64,000 nucleotides of DNA from Brotaphodocola sp003480315. GTDB lineage: Bacteria; Bacillota; Clostridia; Lachnospirales; Lachnospiraceae. The position numbers were made by a program, and so were the translations under genes. Shown in pieces: positions 16,322-24,803 of the stretch. The stretch lies in NCBI RefSeq assembly GCF_964246085.1, contig NZ_CAXTPD010000007.1; one strand, given 5' to 3'. The first letter of the stretch is position 1. Every line of letters begins with the position of its first letter. The notes beneath the pieces were generated by a model. That model worked only from the letters and a program-made list of their open reading frames with translations, searched no databases and had not been told where the DNA came from.

Positions 16322-17650
16322 TTACTCCTCCTTTCCATTCCTTTCGCGGATCAGGAATTTCAGAGCCGTACCCTTAAATCCGAAGGATTCGCGGATCCGG
16401 TTCTCCAGGTATCTCACATAGGAGAAATGCATCAGCTCTTTGTCATTTACGAAAATCACGAAGGTCGGCGGCTTTACCGCTACCTGGGTCATGTAATACA
16501 GCTTCAGACGCTTGCCCTTGTCAGACGGCGGCTGCTGCATGGCAACGGCCTCAGTCATGATCTCATTGAGCACGCCGGTGGCGATACGCATGGTCTGGTT
16601 CTCGCGCACCATATCAATGAGCTCAAACATCTTGTTCATACGCTGTCCTGTTACAGCAGAGATAAATACCATCTCAGCATACTGCATGAAAGACAGGGTA
16701 TCCTTGATCTTTTTGGTAAACTCGTAGATGGTCTTGTCGTTCTTCTCGATGGCATCCCACTTGTTGACGGCAACGATGATGCCCTTGCCCCTGTCATGGG
16801 CGATGCCGGCAATCTTTGCGTCCTGCTCCGTCACACCCTCAGTCGCATCAATGACCAGAATGACCACATCCGCACGCTCCACGGCAGATACGGTACGAAT
16901 GATGCTGTAGCGTTCCAGATCCTCTTTGATCTTGCTTTTACGGCGCAGTCCGGCGGTATCAATAAAGATATACTCCGTTCCGTTGTATACGACCTCGGTA
17001 TCGACCGCATCACGGGTGGTACCTGCAATATTGGAAACGATCACACGGTTCTCACCCAGCAGCTTATTAATAATAGAAGACTTTCCTACGTTCGGCTTAC
17101 CGATAATAGCTACCTTCGGACGGTCATCCTCCTCTTCCTCTAACTGTTCCAGGGTAAAATGCCTGGACACCTCGTCTAACAGATCACCGATCCCCAGACG
17201 GGAAGCCGCGGATACCGGAATCGGATCGCCGATTCCCAGGTTATAGAACTCGTAGACATCGTTTCCGAATTTCTGGATGCTGTCCACCTTGTTTACCGCA
17301 AGGACCACCGGCTTTCCGGATTTGCGGAGCATGTCCGCAACCTTAGAGTCAGAATCCTGCAGACCCTGACGTACATCCACGATGAAGATAATGACGTCTG
17401 CAGTGTCAATGGCAATCTGTGCCTGCTCTCTCATCTGAGACAAAATGATGTCACGGCTGTCCGGCTCAATACCACCGGTATCAACCAGGGTAAAGTTCAT
17501 GTTCAGCCAGTTGCAGTCCGCATAAATACGGTCTCTGGTTACTCCCGGCGTATCCTTTACGATGGAAATAGTCTCCCCTGCCAGTACATTGAACAGGGTG
17601 GATTTTCCAACGTTTGGACGCCCTACAATGGCAACGATTGGTTTACTCAT
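16322..17650 (-). CDS. der: Ribosome assembly GTPase Der (EngA)
   Basis: The 442-residue protein has two tandem GTPase domains: G1 GRPNVGKST (8-16) with NKVD, and G1 GKPNVGKSS (about 184-192) with NKWD. A C-terminal KH-like domain (about 355-442) contains LKLYYMTQVAVKPPTFV. Der acts in assembly of the 50S subunit. Its start overlaps the end of the radical SAM gene by 8 bp, so the two are coupled. Confidence 0.97.
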   Translation of the reverse strand: MSKPIVAIVGRPNVGKSTLFNVLAGETISIVKDTPGVTRDRIYADCNWLNMNFTLVDTGGIEPDSRDIILSQMREQAQIAIDTADVIIFIVDVRQGLQDSDSKVADMLRKSGKPVVLAVNKVDSIQKFGNDVYEFYNLGIGDPIPVSAASRLGIGDLLDEVSRHFTLEQLEEEEDDRPKVAIIGKPNVGKSSIINKLLGENRVIVSNIAGTTRDAVDTEVVYNGTEYIFIDTAGLRRKSKIKEDLERYSIIRTVSAVERADVVILVIDATEGVTEQDAKIAGIAHDRGKGIIVAVNKWDAIEKNDKTIYEFTKKIKDTLSFMQYAEMVFISAVTGQRMNKMFELIDMVRENQTMRIATGVLNEIMTEAVAMQQPPSDKGKRLKLYYMTQVAVKPPTFVIFVNDKELMHFSYVRYLENRIRESFGFKGTALKFLIRERNGKEE

Positions 17651-19019
17651 GTGTGATCTCCTTTAATTCATATCCGTCGTAGACGGTATCTTGTTCTTCT
17701 TCCAGGCCAAGAACGGCATCCACCAGATCCTGACCGCTTGATTTTACAATATTCACCGGAACTTGTAAAGCGTTTTGCACATCGGCGCGGGTGAGGTCAT
17801 CCAGAAATACCTCCTCGCCACTCCGAAACATGCAGATTGGAAGCAGCAGACGCTCGCCAAGCGGCACCACCGACATCTGCTTCTTTAAATCCTGTCCAGT
17901 GATCAGACCGGCCACGGTGATGCTTTCTCCGAAAAAGTCATTGCGGATCGCGTACAGATGCACCTTTTTCTGAGGAAACTTTGCCTCGATCTTATCCAGC
18001 TGCTTTCTCAGATAAGGGTAAGCCAGCCGGCCCGTAGCAATGGACAACTCCTCCGGCTTCACCGGAAGATCCTCCGGCAGTGCCTCAAGCGCTTCTGTTA
18101 CCTCGGTGTCGAGAAGACGCAGCATGCCCACGCCATTCTCCAGCTGCGGGTATCCGTCGTAACGCTCTGTCTCCGGCAGCTCCCGCTCTGCCAGAATATA
18201 GAATTCATCGCTGGCATGGATGAAGTGCATGCCATACTGCTCATATATGATCTTTTGCCATTTTTCAATGATATCAATGGCATTCTCTGCATCTTCCTTC
18301 TCAAAGGGCTTTAACGGATACAGACCGTCCCGGTATCTGGAGAGCCCTACCGGCACGACGGAAGCGCTCTGCATATAAGGAAGATACTTTGTCATATCCC
18401 GGATGGTATGATCCAGTTCTTCCCGGTCATTCACGCCCTTGCACAGCACGATCTGTCCGTTCATGGGTATGCCGGCCTCACAAAGACGGTCGATCTTTTT
18501 TAATGCTTCTCCCGCAAAGCGGTTATGGAGCATCTCGCAGCGCAGCTTCGGATTGGTGGTGTGCACCGAAATGTTGATCGGCGCCAGCTTAAAATCAATG
18601 ATACGCTGGATGTCATGCTCTTTCATGTTGGTCAGCGTCACATAGTTTCCCTGAAGGAAGGAAAGACGGGAATCATCGTCCTTAAAATAGAGGGTTTCGC
18701 GCATGCCCGGCGGCATCTGGTCAATGAAACAGAAAATGCATTTGTTGCTGCAGGACTTGTAATCGCTCATAAGTCCGTTCTCAAAGGTAATGCCAAGATC
18801 CTGGTACTCATTTTCTATTTCCAGCTCCCACTGCTCGCCGTCTGCCTTTTCCACCAGCATGACCATGCTTTCGCTGTCTACATAATATTCATAATCAAAG
18901 ATATCTTCCACTTCGTTTCCATTGATCGTAAGTAAGCGGTCTCCCGGCTCCAGCTCCAGTTCCTCTGCAATGGAACCCGGGTCAACGGATTTTATCAGAT
19001 GTCCTTTTTGTTTCTTCAT
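17643..19019 (-). CDS. DUF512 radical SAM-like protein with N-terminal PDZ domain
   Basis: The 458-residue protein has an N-terminal PDZ-like domain (IKSVDPGSIAEELELEPGDRLLTINGN from about 9). A cluster-type Cys motif CSNKCIFCFIDQMPPGMR follows (about 87-104), with CxxxCxxC spacing typical of radical SAM enzymes, and then the DUF512 domain. It belongs to a conserved, uncharacterised Clostridia/cyanobacteria family that is often next to der. The reaction is unknown. It is the first gene of a run with der, plsY and gpsA, driven by a consensus promoter at 19094-19122. Confidence 0.88.
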   Translation of the reverse strand: MKKQKGHLIKSVDPGSIAEELELEPGDRLLTINGNEVEDIFDYEYYVDSESMVMLVEKADGEQWELEIENEYQDLGITFENGLMSDYKSCSNKCIFCFIDQMPPGMRETLYFKDDDSRLSFLQGNYVTLTNMKEHDIQRIIDFKLAPINISVHTTNPKLRCEMLHNRFAGEALKKIDRLCEAGIPMNGQIVLCKGVNDREELDHTIRDMTKYLPYMQSASVVPVGLSRYRDGLYPLKPFEKEDAENAIDIIEKWQKIIYEQYGMHFIHASDEFYILAERELPETERYDGYPQLENGVGMLRLLDTEVTEALEALPEDLPVKPEELSIATGRLAYPYLRKQLDKIEAKFPQKKVHLYAIRNDFFGESITVAGLITGQDLKKQMSVVPLGERLLLPICMFRSGEEVFLDDLTRADVQNALQVPVNIVKSSGQDLVDAVLGLEEEQDTVYDGYELKEITHE

Positions 19020-19093
19020 AGATATTCCTTTCCAGCAGATGTTCAGGGCCTGCTCTGACCTGGGTCATCCGGCTGTCAATCTGCACTCTTTTC

Positions 19094-19122
19094 ATCATAA
19101 CAAGATTCCTGTTCTTTGTCAA
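19094..19122 (-). promoter_or_regulatory. Sigma-A promoter of the DUF512-der-plsY-gpsA operon
   Basis: TTGACA (19117-19122) and TATGAT (19094-19099) have a 17-bp spacer on the minus strand. Confidence 0.82.
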
Positions 19123-19193
19123 AGCAATCGGTCTCCGGTTTTGGGTGGATTTACCTGTTTTTTTGTTTTTTTTTACAAAATTCCCCAAGGCTC

Positions 19194-19222
19194 TTGACGC
19201 TTGCTTTTTTTAAGGATATAAA
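19194..19222 (+). promoter_or_regulatory. Promoter of the PRPP synthetase gene
   Basis: TTGACG (19194-19199), a 17-bp spacer and TATAAA (19217-19222). The predicted start of transcription (near 19229) lies downstream of an in-frame ATG at 19224. This rules that codon out as the initiator and supports ATG 19269. Confidence 0.68.
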
Positions 19223-19268
19223 TATGTTGGATTATAATGAACTATTTTACTTGAAGGAGTATGTACCA

Positions 19269-20477
19269 ATGGCTAACAACTACGTGTTTAATGACATTTT
19301 ACCGGTAGCGCCGTTAAAGCTCGCTGCCCTGGAAAGCTGCAAGGATCTGGCAACCAAGGTAAACGATCACATTGTTACCTTCCGCCGCAATGATACCGTT
19401 GAGCTGCTTCGCCGCCAGCAGGATTTAAACTACCGCGGCTACGATGTAGATTCCTATCTTCTTGACTGCAAATGCCCGCGTTTCGGTTCCGGTGAGGCAA
19501 AGGCCGTGATTAACGAATCTGTCCGCGGCGCGGATCTGTTTGCAATGGTAGATGTAACCAACTACAGCATCCCATACAGCGTATGCGGCTACACCAATCA
19601 CATGTCCCCGGATGACCATTTCCAGGACTTAAAGCGCATCATCGGTGCTTCCGTAGCCACCGCACACCGCGTTAATGTTGTTATGCCTTTCTTATATGAA
19701 GGACGTCAGCACAAGCGTACCAAGCGCGAGTCCTTAGACTGTGCAATGGCACTGGAGGAGCTGATCTCCATGGGCGTTTCCAACATCATTACCTTCGATG
19801 CCCATGACCCGCGCGTTCAGAACGCCATTCCGTTAAGCGGCTTCGATAACTTCATGCCGACTTACCAGTTTGTAAAGGCTCTGTTCACCCACGACACCTC
19901 CTTAAAGATCGACAAGGATCATCTCATGATCATCAGCCCGGATGAAGGTGCTATGAACCGTGCCGTATACCTGGCCAACAACCTCGGAGTTGATATGGGT
20001 ATGTTCTATAAGCGCCGTGACTACTCCAGAGTCATTGACGGTCGCAACCCGATCGTTGCCCACGAGTTTTTGGGTACTTCCGTAGAAGGAAAGACCGTTC
20101 TCATCATTGACGATATGATCGCATCCGGCGAGAGCATGTTAGACACCGCCAGAGAGTTAAAGGAGCGCAAGGCAGAGAAAGTTATCATCTGCTGCACCTT
20201 CGGCCTGTTCACCGCCGGTCTGGAAAAATTTGACCAGTACTATCAGAATGGCTACATCGACTATGTCATTACCACCAACTTAAACTACCGTCCGAAAGAG
20301 CTGTTAGACCGCGAGTGGTATCTGGAAGCTGACATGAGTAAATATCTTGCAGCCATCATTAACTCCTTCAACCACGACGTTTCTATCGGAGCTGCCCTGT
20401 CTCCGACCGAAAAGATCCAGAAGCTGGTAAAACGCTACCAGGCAGGCGGATACGATTATTATCAGACCATCCAGTAA
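19269..20477 (+). CDS. prs: Ribose-phosphate pyrophosphokinase, long form
   Basis: Makes PRPP from ribose 5-phosphate and ATP for purine, pyrimidine, His and Trp synthesis. The PRPP-binding loop is VLIIDDMIASGESMLDTA (about 279-296). Upstream are FDAHDPRVQNAIPLSGFDNFMP and SPDEGAMNRAVYLAN. The chosen start gives 402 residues, well above the 310-320 of the classical enzyme, with extra N-terminal and internal segments. ATG 19269 is preceded by AAGGAG nine bases upstream. It is divergent from the der operon and ends at a bidirectional terminator. Confidence 0.9.
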   Translation: MANNYVFNDILPVAPLKLAALESCKDLATKVNDHIVTFRRNDTVELLRRQQDLNYRGYDVDSYLLDCKCPRFGSGEAKAVINESVRGADLFAMVDVTNYSIPYSVCGYTNHMSPDDHFQDLKRIIGASVATAHRVNVVMPFLYEGRQHKRTKRESLDCAMALEELISMGVSNIITFDAHDPRVQNAIPLSGFDNFMPTYQFVKALFTHDTSLKIDKDHLMIISPDEGAMNRAVYLANNLGVDMGMFYKRRDYSRVIDGRNPIVAHEFLGTSVEGKTVLIIDDMIASGESMLDTARELKERKAEKVIICCTFGLFTAGLEKFDQYYQNGYIDYVITTNLNYRPKELLDREWYLEADMSKYLAAIINSFNHDVSIGAALSPTEKIQKLVKRYQAGGYDYYQTIQ

Positions 20478-20493
20478 TTTTAATAGGGTCGCA

Positions 20494-20541
20494 AAAAAGA
20501 GCTTCACGCAGCGTATATAAGTGCTGTGCGAAGCTCTTTTT
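20494..20541. terminator. Bidirectional terminator between prs and the laccase-domain gene
   Basis: A 12-bp outer stem (AAAAAGAGCTTC against GAAGCTCTTTTT) with an interrupted inner stem has T runs on both strands. It separates two convergent genes. Confidence 0.85.
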
Positions 20542-20554
20542 GTCTAATATGATT

Positions 20555-21472
20555 TTATCCCTGCTCTCTGAGAGCCAGAAACGCTGCCAGATTTCCCCGC
20601 TCCGTTCCCATGATCCGGTGAGAAAACAGGTGTGCCGGATTGCACCGGGTACAGATATCCGTTGTATGGATCTGATTTGCCGGGATTCCTGCTTCCCGGA
20701 GCACAATCTGGTTTGCCCGCCACAGATCCACCTGATACTTTCCGTCTGGCTTTTGGTAAAACAGATCGTTATGGTACTGCTTTGCAAAGCCATCGGCAAA
20801 TTCCGCAGCCACCTCCGGTCCTACCTCAAAGCAGTCCTGGCAGATACTCGGCCCAATGCAGGCAATGACATCCGCCGGATCTGTGCCGTATTCCCGGTTC
20901 ATGGCTTCCAGTGTGGCGTTTCCCATGCGGTGCACCGTACCCCTCCAGCCGGAGTGGGACAGGCCAATGGCCCTGTGGACCGGATCCGCAAAATAGAGCG
21001 GCACACAGTCCGCGTAAAAGGTCACCAGCGTGATACCCGGAATATCCGTGATCAGGCCATCTACATCCTGATAATCCCGCTCTTTTACAATTCCCTTTCC
21101 CGCGTCTTTCTCCGTCACTCTGCGGACATTGGTGGTGTGGGTCTGGTAGGAAAGCACCATCTTCTCTGCATCGGTTCTGAGAACGGCTGCCATGCGGCGG
21201 TAATTTTCCATTACATGCTGCGGATCATCATTTCGGGTAAAGCTGAAGTTCATGGTAGAGAACACGCCCTCGCTGACACCTCCGTGGCGGGTGGAAAAGG
21301 CATGGCTTACCAGACCGGTGGCATCCAGAGCCGGAAAGGCCAGATAGGTAACGCCATTTTTCTCACGGATTTCAATTTCCGATTTTTCCAAACCGCGCTC
21401 CATGCAGCAGCTTTCCGTCTGTCCTGCTGTTGTCATGCCGCTCTGCTTGCGGATCCATGCTTTCTGTTCCAT
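20555..21472 (-). CDS. pgeF: Peptidoglycan editing factor / laccase-domain protein (YfiH/PgeF family)
   Basis: The 305-residue protein of the multicopper polyphenol oxidase fold carries conserved metal ligands: HAFSTRHGGVS, then a CVPLYFADP loop, GLSHSGWRGT, CIGPSICQDCFEV and CTRCNPAHLFSHR. Family members act on purine nucleosides or on misassembled muropeptides; which applies here cannot be read from sequence. The open frame starts at 21514, but ATG 21472 has AAAAGGAGAGGG upstream. It is the last gene of the long translation and secretion operon. Confidence 0.86.
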   Translation of the reverse strand: MEQKAWIRKQSGMTTAGQTESCCMERGLEKSEIEIREKNGVTYLAFPALDATGLVSHAFSTRHGGVSEGVFSTMNFSFTRNDDPQHVMENYRRMAAVLRTDAEKMVLSYQTHTTNVRRVTEKDAGKGIVKERDYQDVDGLITDIPGITLVTFYADCVPLYFADPVHRAIGLSHSGWRGTVHRMGNATLEAMNREYGTDPADVIACIGPSICQDCFEVGPEVAAEFADGFAKQYHNDLFYQKPDGKYQVDLWRANQIVLREAGIPANQIHTTDICTRCNPAHLFSHRIMGTERGNLAAFLALREQG

Positions 21473-21547
21473 CTGTACCCTCTCCTTTTCGTTCTGAATT
21501 TTCCATGTCTGCACTAAACTGCATATTCAGCACAATTTTCAATGTTC

Positions 21548-21904
21548 CTATGCGAACGCGTCCCGAATCCAGTTAATCTGATCTCCCAGTATACTCACCA
21601 CATCAAAACGGCACGGCATGTCCTCGCGGTAATGTCGGCTGTACAGATAGAACTGCGCCGTATAGCGTATCCGCTGCTGCTTACTATGGCCAACCGCCTC
21701 CGCAGGCATACCATTGCGTGCTGTTTTCCTGTATTTTACCTCGACAAATACCAGATACTGTCCGTCCATTCCGATCAGGTCGATCTCACCCTGGCGGCAG
21801 CGAAAATTCCGCTCCAGAATTTTCACACCCCGGCGGGTCAGAAAGTCTGCCGCCAGCTCTTCTTTCCGGGTTCCGGTCTCCCGTTTATTTTCTTTGTATT
21901 CCAT
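21548..21904 (-). CDS. YraN family endonuclease-like protein (UPF0102)
   Basis: The 118-residue protein has the restriction-endonuclease-like core of UPF0102: GEIDLIGMDGQYLVFVEVKYRK (about 40-61), where Asp and Glu-x-Lys are the usual metal-binding residues. EELAADFLTRRG forms the N-terminal helix. The function is uncertain; it commonly lies next to rnhB, as here. An AGGTGTGA sequence precedes the ATG. Confidence 0.88.
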   Translation of the reverse strand: MEYKENKRETGTRKEELAADFLTRRGVKILERNFRCRQGEIDLIGMDGQYLVFVEVKYRKTARNGMPAEAVGHSKQQRIRYTAQFYLYSRHYREDMPCRFDVVSILGDQINWIRDAFA

Positions 21905-21977
21905 TCACACCTGTGCCTTCTGACCACACTGTTTTTCCAGAAACCTGCTCTGTTCGTTTTCTGCATCCATCCTGCTT

Positions 21978-22622
21978 TTACACAAAATTCTTAATGAAGC
22001 TTCTTCTATGGATCGGGGTTGGCCCATACTCTTTCAGTGCCGCAATGTGCGCTGCGGTTCCATATCCCTTGTGCTTGGCAAAGCCATATTCCGGAAATAA
22101 GGTATCGTACTCAACCATCATGTGATCCCTGGTCACCTTTGCTAAAATACTGGCTGCCGCAATGGAAACACTCTTGGCATCTCCCTTGATGATCGGCACC
22201 TGATTGATCTCCACCCCCGGAATGGTCACCGCGTCATTGAGCAGCAGATCCGGCTGCACGGAAAGCCCGGCAATGGCCTGGCGCATGGCTTCATAGGTGG
22301 CCTGTAAAATATTGATCTCATCGATCAGATCCGGCCCCACGATGCCAACACTCCAGGCAACCGCCTTTTCCTTGATTTCTATAAACAGGGCTTCCCTGCG
22401 CTTCTCGGAAAGCTTCTTGGAATCGTTTAAAAACAGAATCTCACAATCCACCGGCAGGATCGCTGCCCCGGCCACCACCGGACCTGCTAACGGGCCACGG
22501 CCAGCCTCGTCGATGCCGCAGATGGCAGTACAGGCTGCGTAGGTATCCTCGTACTCCCGCATCAGAGCCAGACGTGCGCGCTCTGCTTCCAGCTTCTCTC
22601 CGGTTAAGGTTCTCAGTGCCAT
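21978..22622 (-). CDS. rnhB: Ribonuclease HII
   Basis: The 214-residue enzyme removes single ribonucleotides from DNA. The signature CGIDEAGRGPLAGPVVAGA (about 35-53) carries the Asp-Glu pair. Later acidic residues are in LLNDAV and the KVTRDHMM segment. It starts 2 bp after rbgA with GGGGAGG in the overlap. RNase HI is encoded separately at 4259-4741, so the genome has both classes. Confidence 0.95.
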   Translation of the reverse strand: MALRTLTGEKLEAERARLALMREYEDTYAACTAICGIDEAGRGPLAGPVVAGAAILPVDCEILFLNDSKKLSEKRREALFIEIKEKAVAWSVGIVGPDLIDEINILQATYEAMRQAIAGLSVQPDLLLNDAVTIPGVEINQVPIIKGDAKSVSIAAASILAKVTRDHMMVEYDTLFPEYGFAKHKGYGTAAHIAALKEYGPTPIHRRSFIKNFV

Positions 22623-22624
22623 GC

Positions 22625-23545
22625 TTACGCCTCCCCGCTCTCGCTGCCCTGATCTGCAGCGCCTGATTCCTGTACGGAATCCACTTTGTCCCCATCATTT
22701 TTCTTCACCGGCGGGAACTCCAGCGTAATCCGACCCAGCTTGCCGCTGCGGTAATCGTCGATCACCAAAGCTGCCGCACGGCTGTAATCCGGCTCACCGC
22801 CCTTAGCCAGGCATCCGCGCACCTTTGCCACCTGGATCAACAGATTTTCATCAGAAGTCTCATCAATCTTATAACGCTCTTTTAACACATCCGGATAATG
22901 CTTCTGCAACAGTTTCAAAAGCTCCAGGGCCAGCTCATCTTTATTTAAGATTTCATCGTTGATGGAACCGATAAAGGCCAGCAGAAGCCCCACTTTCTGA
23001 TCCTCAAATTTCGGCCAGAGGATACCCGGGGTATCCAGAAGCTCCAGAGTCTTGTTTAACCGGATCCACTGGTTTCCCTTGGTCACGCCCGGCTTATTTC
23101 CGGTCTTGGCACAGGCCTTTCCCGCGAAAGAGTTGATAAACGTAGATTTGCCAACATTCGGGATTCCCACCACCATGGCGCGCACCGGACGGTTCATGAT
23201 GCCTCTGCGGCGGTCGCGCTCAATTTTTTCTTTGCAGGCTTCCTGAACCACTCCATTGATCTGCTTGATGCCGGCGCCGCTGCGGGAATTGATCTTCACA
23301 ACAAAATATCCCTTTTCCTTAAACCAGCTGGTCCATGCCTCATTGTAGCGTTCGCTGGACAGATCTGACTTATTTAACAGGATCAGTCTTGCCTTTCCCT
23401 TTCCAAGCTCATCAATATCCGGGTTGCGGCTTGCTAACGGCACACGGGCGTCAACTACTTCGATGATCAGGTCAATCAGCTTGATGTCTTCTTTCATGGC
23501 ACGCTTTGCTTTGGTCATGTGCCCTGGATACCACTGTATATTCAC
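22625..23545 (-). CDS. rbgA: Ribosome biogenesis GTPase RbgA (YlqF)
   Basis: Circularly permuted GTPase: NKSD (G4) at about 58 precedes GIPNVGKST (G1, about 128-136) and DTPGILWP (G3). It starts with NIQWYPGHMTKAKRAM, the family hallmark. RbgA matures the 50S subunit. The start codon is GTG (23543-23545) behind AGGAGG. The C-terminal 25 residues are acidic and low-complexity. Confidence 0.95.
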   Translation of the reverse strand: MNIQWYPGHMTKAKRAMKEDIKLIDLIIEVVDARVPLASRNPDIDELGKGKARLILLNKSDLSSERYNEAWTSWFKEKGYFVVKINSRSGAGIKQINGVVQEACKEKIERDRRRGIMNRPVRAMVVGIPNVGKSTFINSFAGKACAKTGNKPGVTKGNQWIRLNKTLELLDTPGILWPKFEDQKVGLLLAFIGSINDEILNKDELALELLKLLQKHYPDVLKERYKIDETSDENLLIQVAKVRGCLAKGGEPDYSRAAALVIDDYRSGKLGRITLEFPPVKKNDGDKVDSVQESGAADQGSESGEA

Positions 23546-23584
23546 GACATTTCCTCCTATATCTTCGTATTATTATCTATCATC

Positions 23585-24145
23585 TCAGGACTGGATCAGG
23601 CTGATATGGATCAGCGGAAACATGCGCAGCCACACTTTTCCAATGATCTGGTCTTCCCGGACATTGCCGATGTTGGCAAACCGGCTGTCTTCACTGCTGT
23701 CCGGATTATCCCCCAGCAGAAAATATTCTTTATCTTCTAATTGAACCGGATTCTCCGCCAGTCCGGAAAGAGAAATCTTCCGATTGCCCGGCAGGGAAAT
23801 CTGTTCCTGATTTACATACAATTTCCCGTCTATGATCTGGACTACATCACCGGGGACGGCCACAACACGCTTCACGTTGGTTTTCTGATCCTCCCGCTCA
23901 AATACTACGACATCCATGCGGTCCGGCTTTCCGATCTCATAGGTCAGCCGGTTCATCAAAACCACATCACCAGAATTTAAAAGAGGATACATGGACTGCC
24001 CGTTCACCGTGATCTGCGTTCCAAAAAACACCAGACAGAACCAGGCAAAAGCCAGCGCCACTACCACATCCACAATCCAGCTGCAGATCTTCCGGATCAT
24101 ATTCTGTTCATCACTCAGATAAAAATCCACCTGTTTATGCTCCAT
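23585..24145 (-). CDS. lepB: Signal peptidase I
   Basis: Cleaves N-terminal signal peptides of exported proteins. One N-terminal membrane segment (about 22-42) is followed by the catalytic Ser51 in GQSMYPLL and the general base Lys92 in NVKRVVAVPGD. The GDNPDSSEDSR box is intact. The N-terminus is uncertain: the open frame reaches 24280, the ATG at 24145 has only a weak ribosome binding site, and in-frame GTG and TTG codons lie just upstream. A terminator-like hairpin (24202-24231) sits 57 bases before it, so expression may depend on readthrough from rplS. Confidence 0.9.
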   Translation of the reverse strand: MEHKQVDFYLSDEQNMIRKICSWIVDVVVALAFAWFCLVFFGTQITVNGQSMYPLLNSGDVVLMNRLTYEIGKPDRMDVVVFEREDQKTNVKRVVAVPGDVVQIIDGKLYVNQEQISLPGNRKISLSGLAENPVQLEDKEYFLLGDNPDSSEDSRFANIGNVREDQIIGKVWLRMFPLIHISLIQS

Positions 24146-24201
24146 TCTACCGTGTGTTCTCACGGACAAAAACACCTTCTGCAAATACCATTCCACATGG
24201 C

Positions 24202-24231
24202 AAAAAGGGGGAAGTTGCTTGCAACTCCCCC
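24202..24231 (-). terminator. Terminator-like hairpin between rplS and lepB
   Basis: On the minus strand a GGGGG-rich stem of 11-12 bp with a tiny loop is followed by TTTTTG. A second hairpin (about 24274-24294, GGGACAAT against ATTGTCCC) lies between it and rplS. It is probably a partial terminator that sets rplS above the downstream genes. Confidence 0.75.
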
Positions 24232-24308
24232 ACTTTCCTGTTCTGCGCGTCCTGCGCGCATAATACGCAGAAAGGGACAATTTTCATTGTCCCCTGTTCC
24301 ACGCAAAA

Positions 24309-24656
24309 TTATTTTACTAACTCTTTAACCTTAGCAGCTTTACCTACTCTGTCTCTTAAGTAGTTCAGTTTTGCACGTCTTACTTTACCTCTTCTGACAA
24401 CCTCAATGTTGTCTACGAACGGGGAATGAACCGGCCAGGTCTTCTCTACGCCGATGCCGTTGGAGTTCTTACGAACGGTGAAGGTCTCTCTTGCGCCGCC
24501 GTTCTGTCTCTTGATTACGGTACCCTCGAATACCTGGATTCTCTCGCGGTTACCCTCTTTGATCTTGTTGTAGACCTTAACGGTATCGCCTACGGAAAAC
24601 TCCGGTACGGAAGCCTTTAACTGTGCTGCTTCAATGTTCTTAATAATTTCGTTCAT
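24309..24656 (-). CDS. rplS: 50S ribosomal protein L19
   Basis: The 115-residue protein contains FSVGDTVKVYNKI, the conserved RIQVFEGTVIKRQNGG and ETFTVRKNSNGIGVEKTWPVHSP. L19 sits at the 30S-50S interface. AGGAGGATCAC precedes the ATG. It has its own promoter (24744-24772) and a hairpin leader (24682-24719), in addition to possible readthrough from trmD. Confidence 0.97.
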   Translation of the reverse strand: MNEIIKNIEAAQLKASVPEFSVGDTVKVYNKIKEGNRERIQVFEGTVIKRQNGGARETFTVRKNSNGIGVEKTWPVHSPFVDNIEVVRRGKVRRAKLNYLRDRVGKAAKVKELVK

Positions 24657-24681
24657 TTGTGTGATCCTCCTTCATATGTTT

Positions 24682-24719
24682 GATGTTCTTTAATGCTTCT
24701 TCCGCAACAGAGGAACATC
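24682..24719 (-). ncRNA. Putative L19 leader (ribosomal protein autoregulatory element)
   Basis: Between the rplS promoter and its ribosome binding site, 7-bp arms (GATGTTC and GAACATC) enclose a 24-nt internal region. Position and size match the L19 leader known from Bacillus relatives, which mediates feedback by L19. The assignment comes from position and stem shape, not from a covariance search. Confidence 0.5.
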
Positions 24720-24743
24720 TCTTTTTCTAGTCACAACGGTATT

Positions 24744-24772
24744 ATGATATCATAGGGACAAATAAATTGCAA
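24744..24772 (-). promoter_or_regulatory. Promoter of rplS
   Basis: TTGCAA (24767-24772), a 17-bp spacer and TATCAT (24744-24749) on the minus strand, between the trmD stop and the leader hairpin. Confidence 0.68.
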
Positions 24773-24803
24773 GCACTATTTTGCTGAATTTACTCCCCTG
24801 AAT

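Noticed and set aside
19116..19268. Upstream starts for prs, including ATG 19224
   Set aside because: They lie in or before the promoter at 19194-19222; ATG 19269 has the AAGGAG site.
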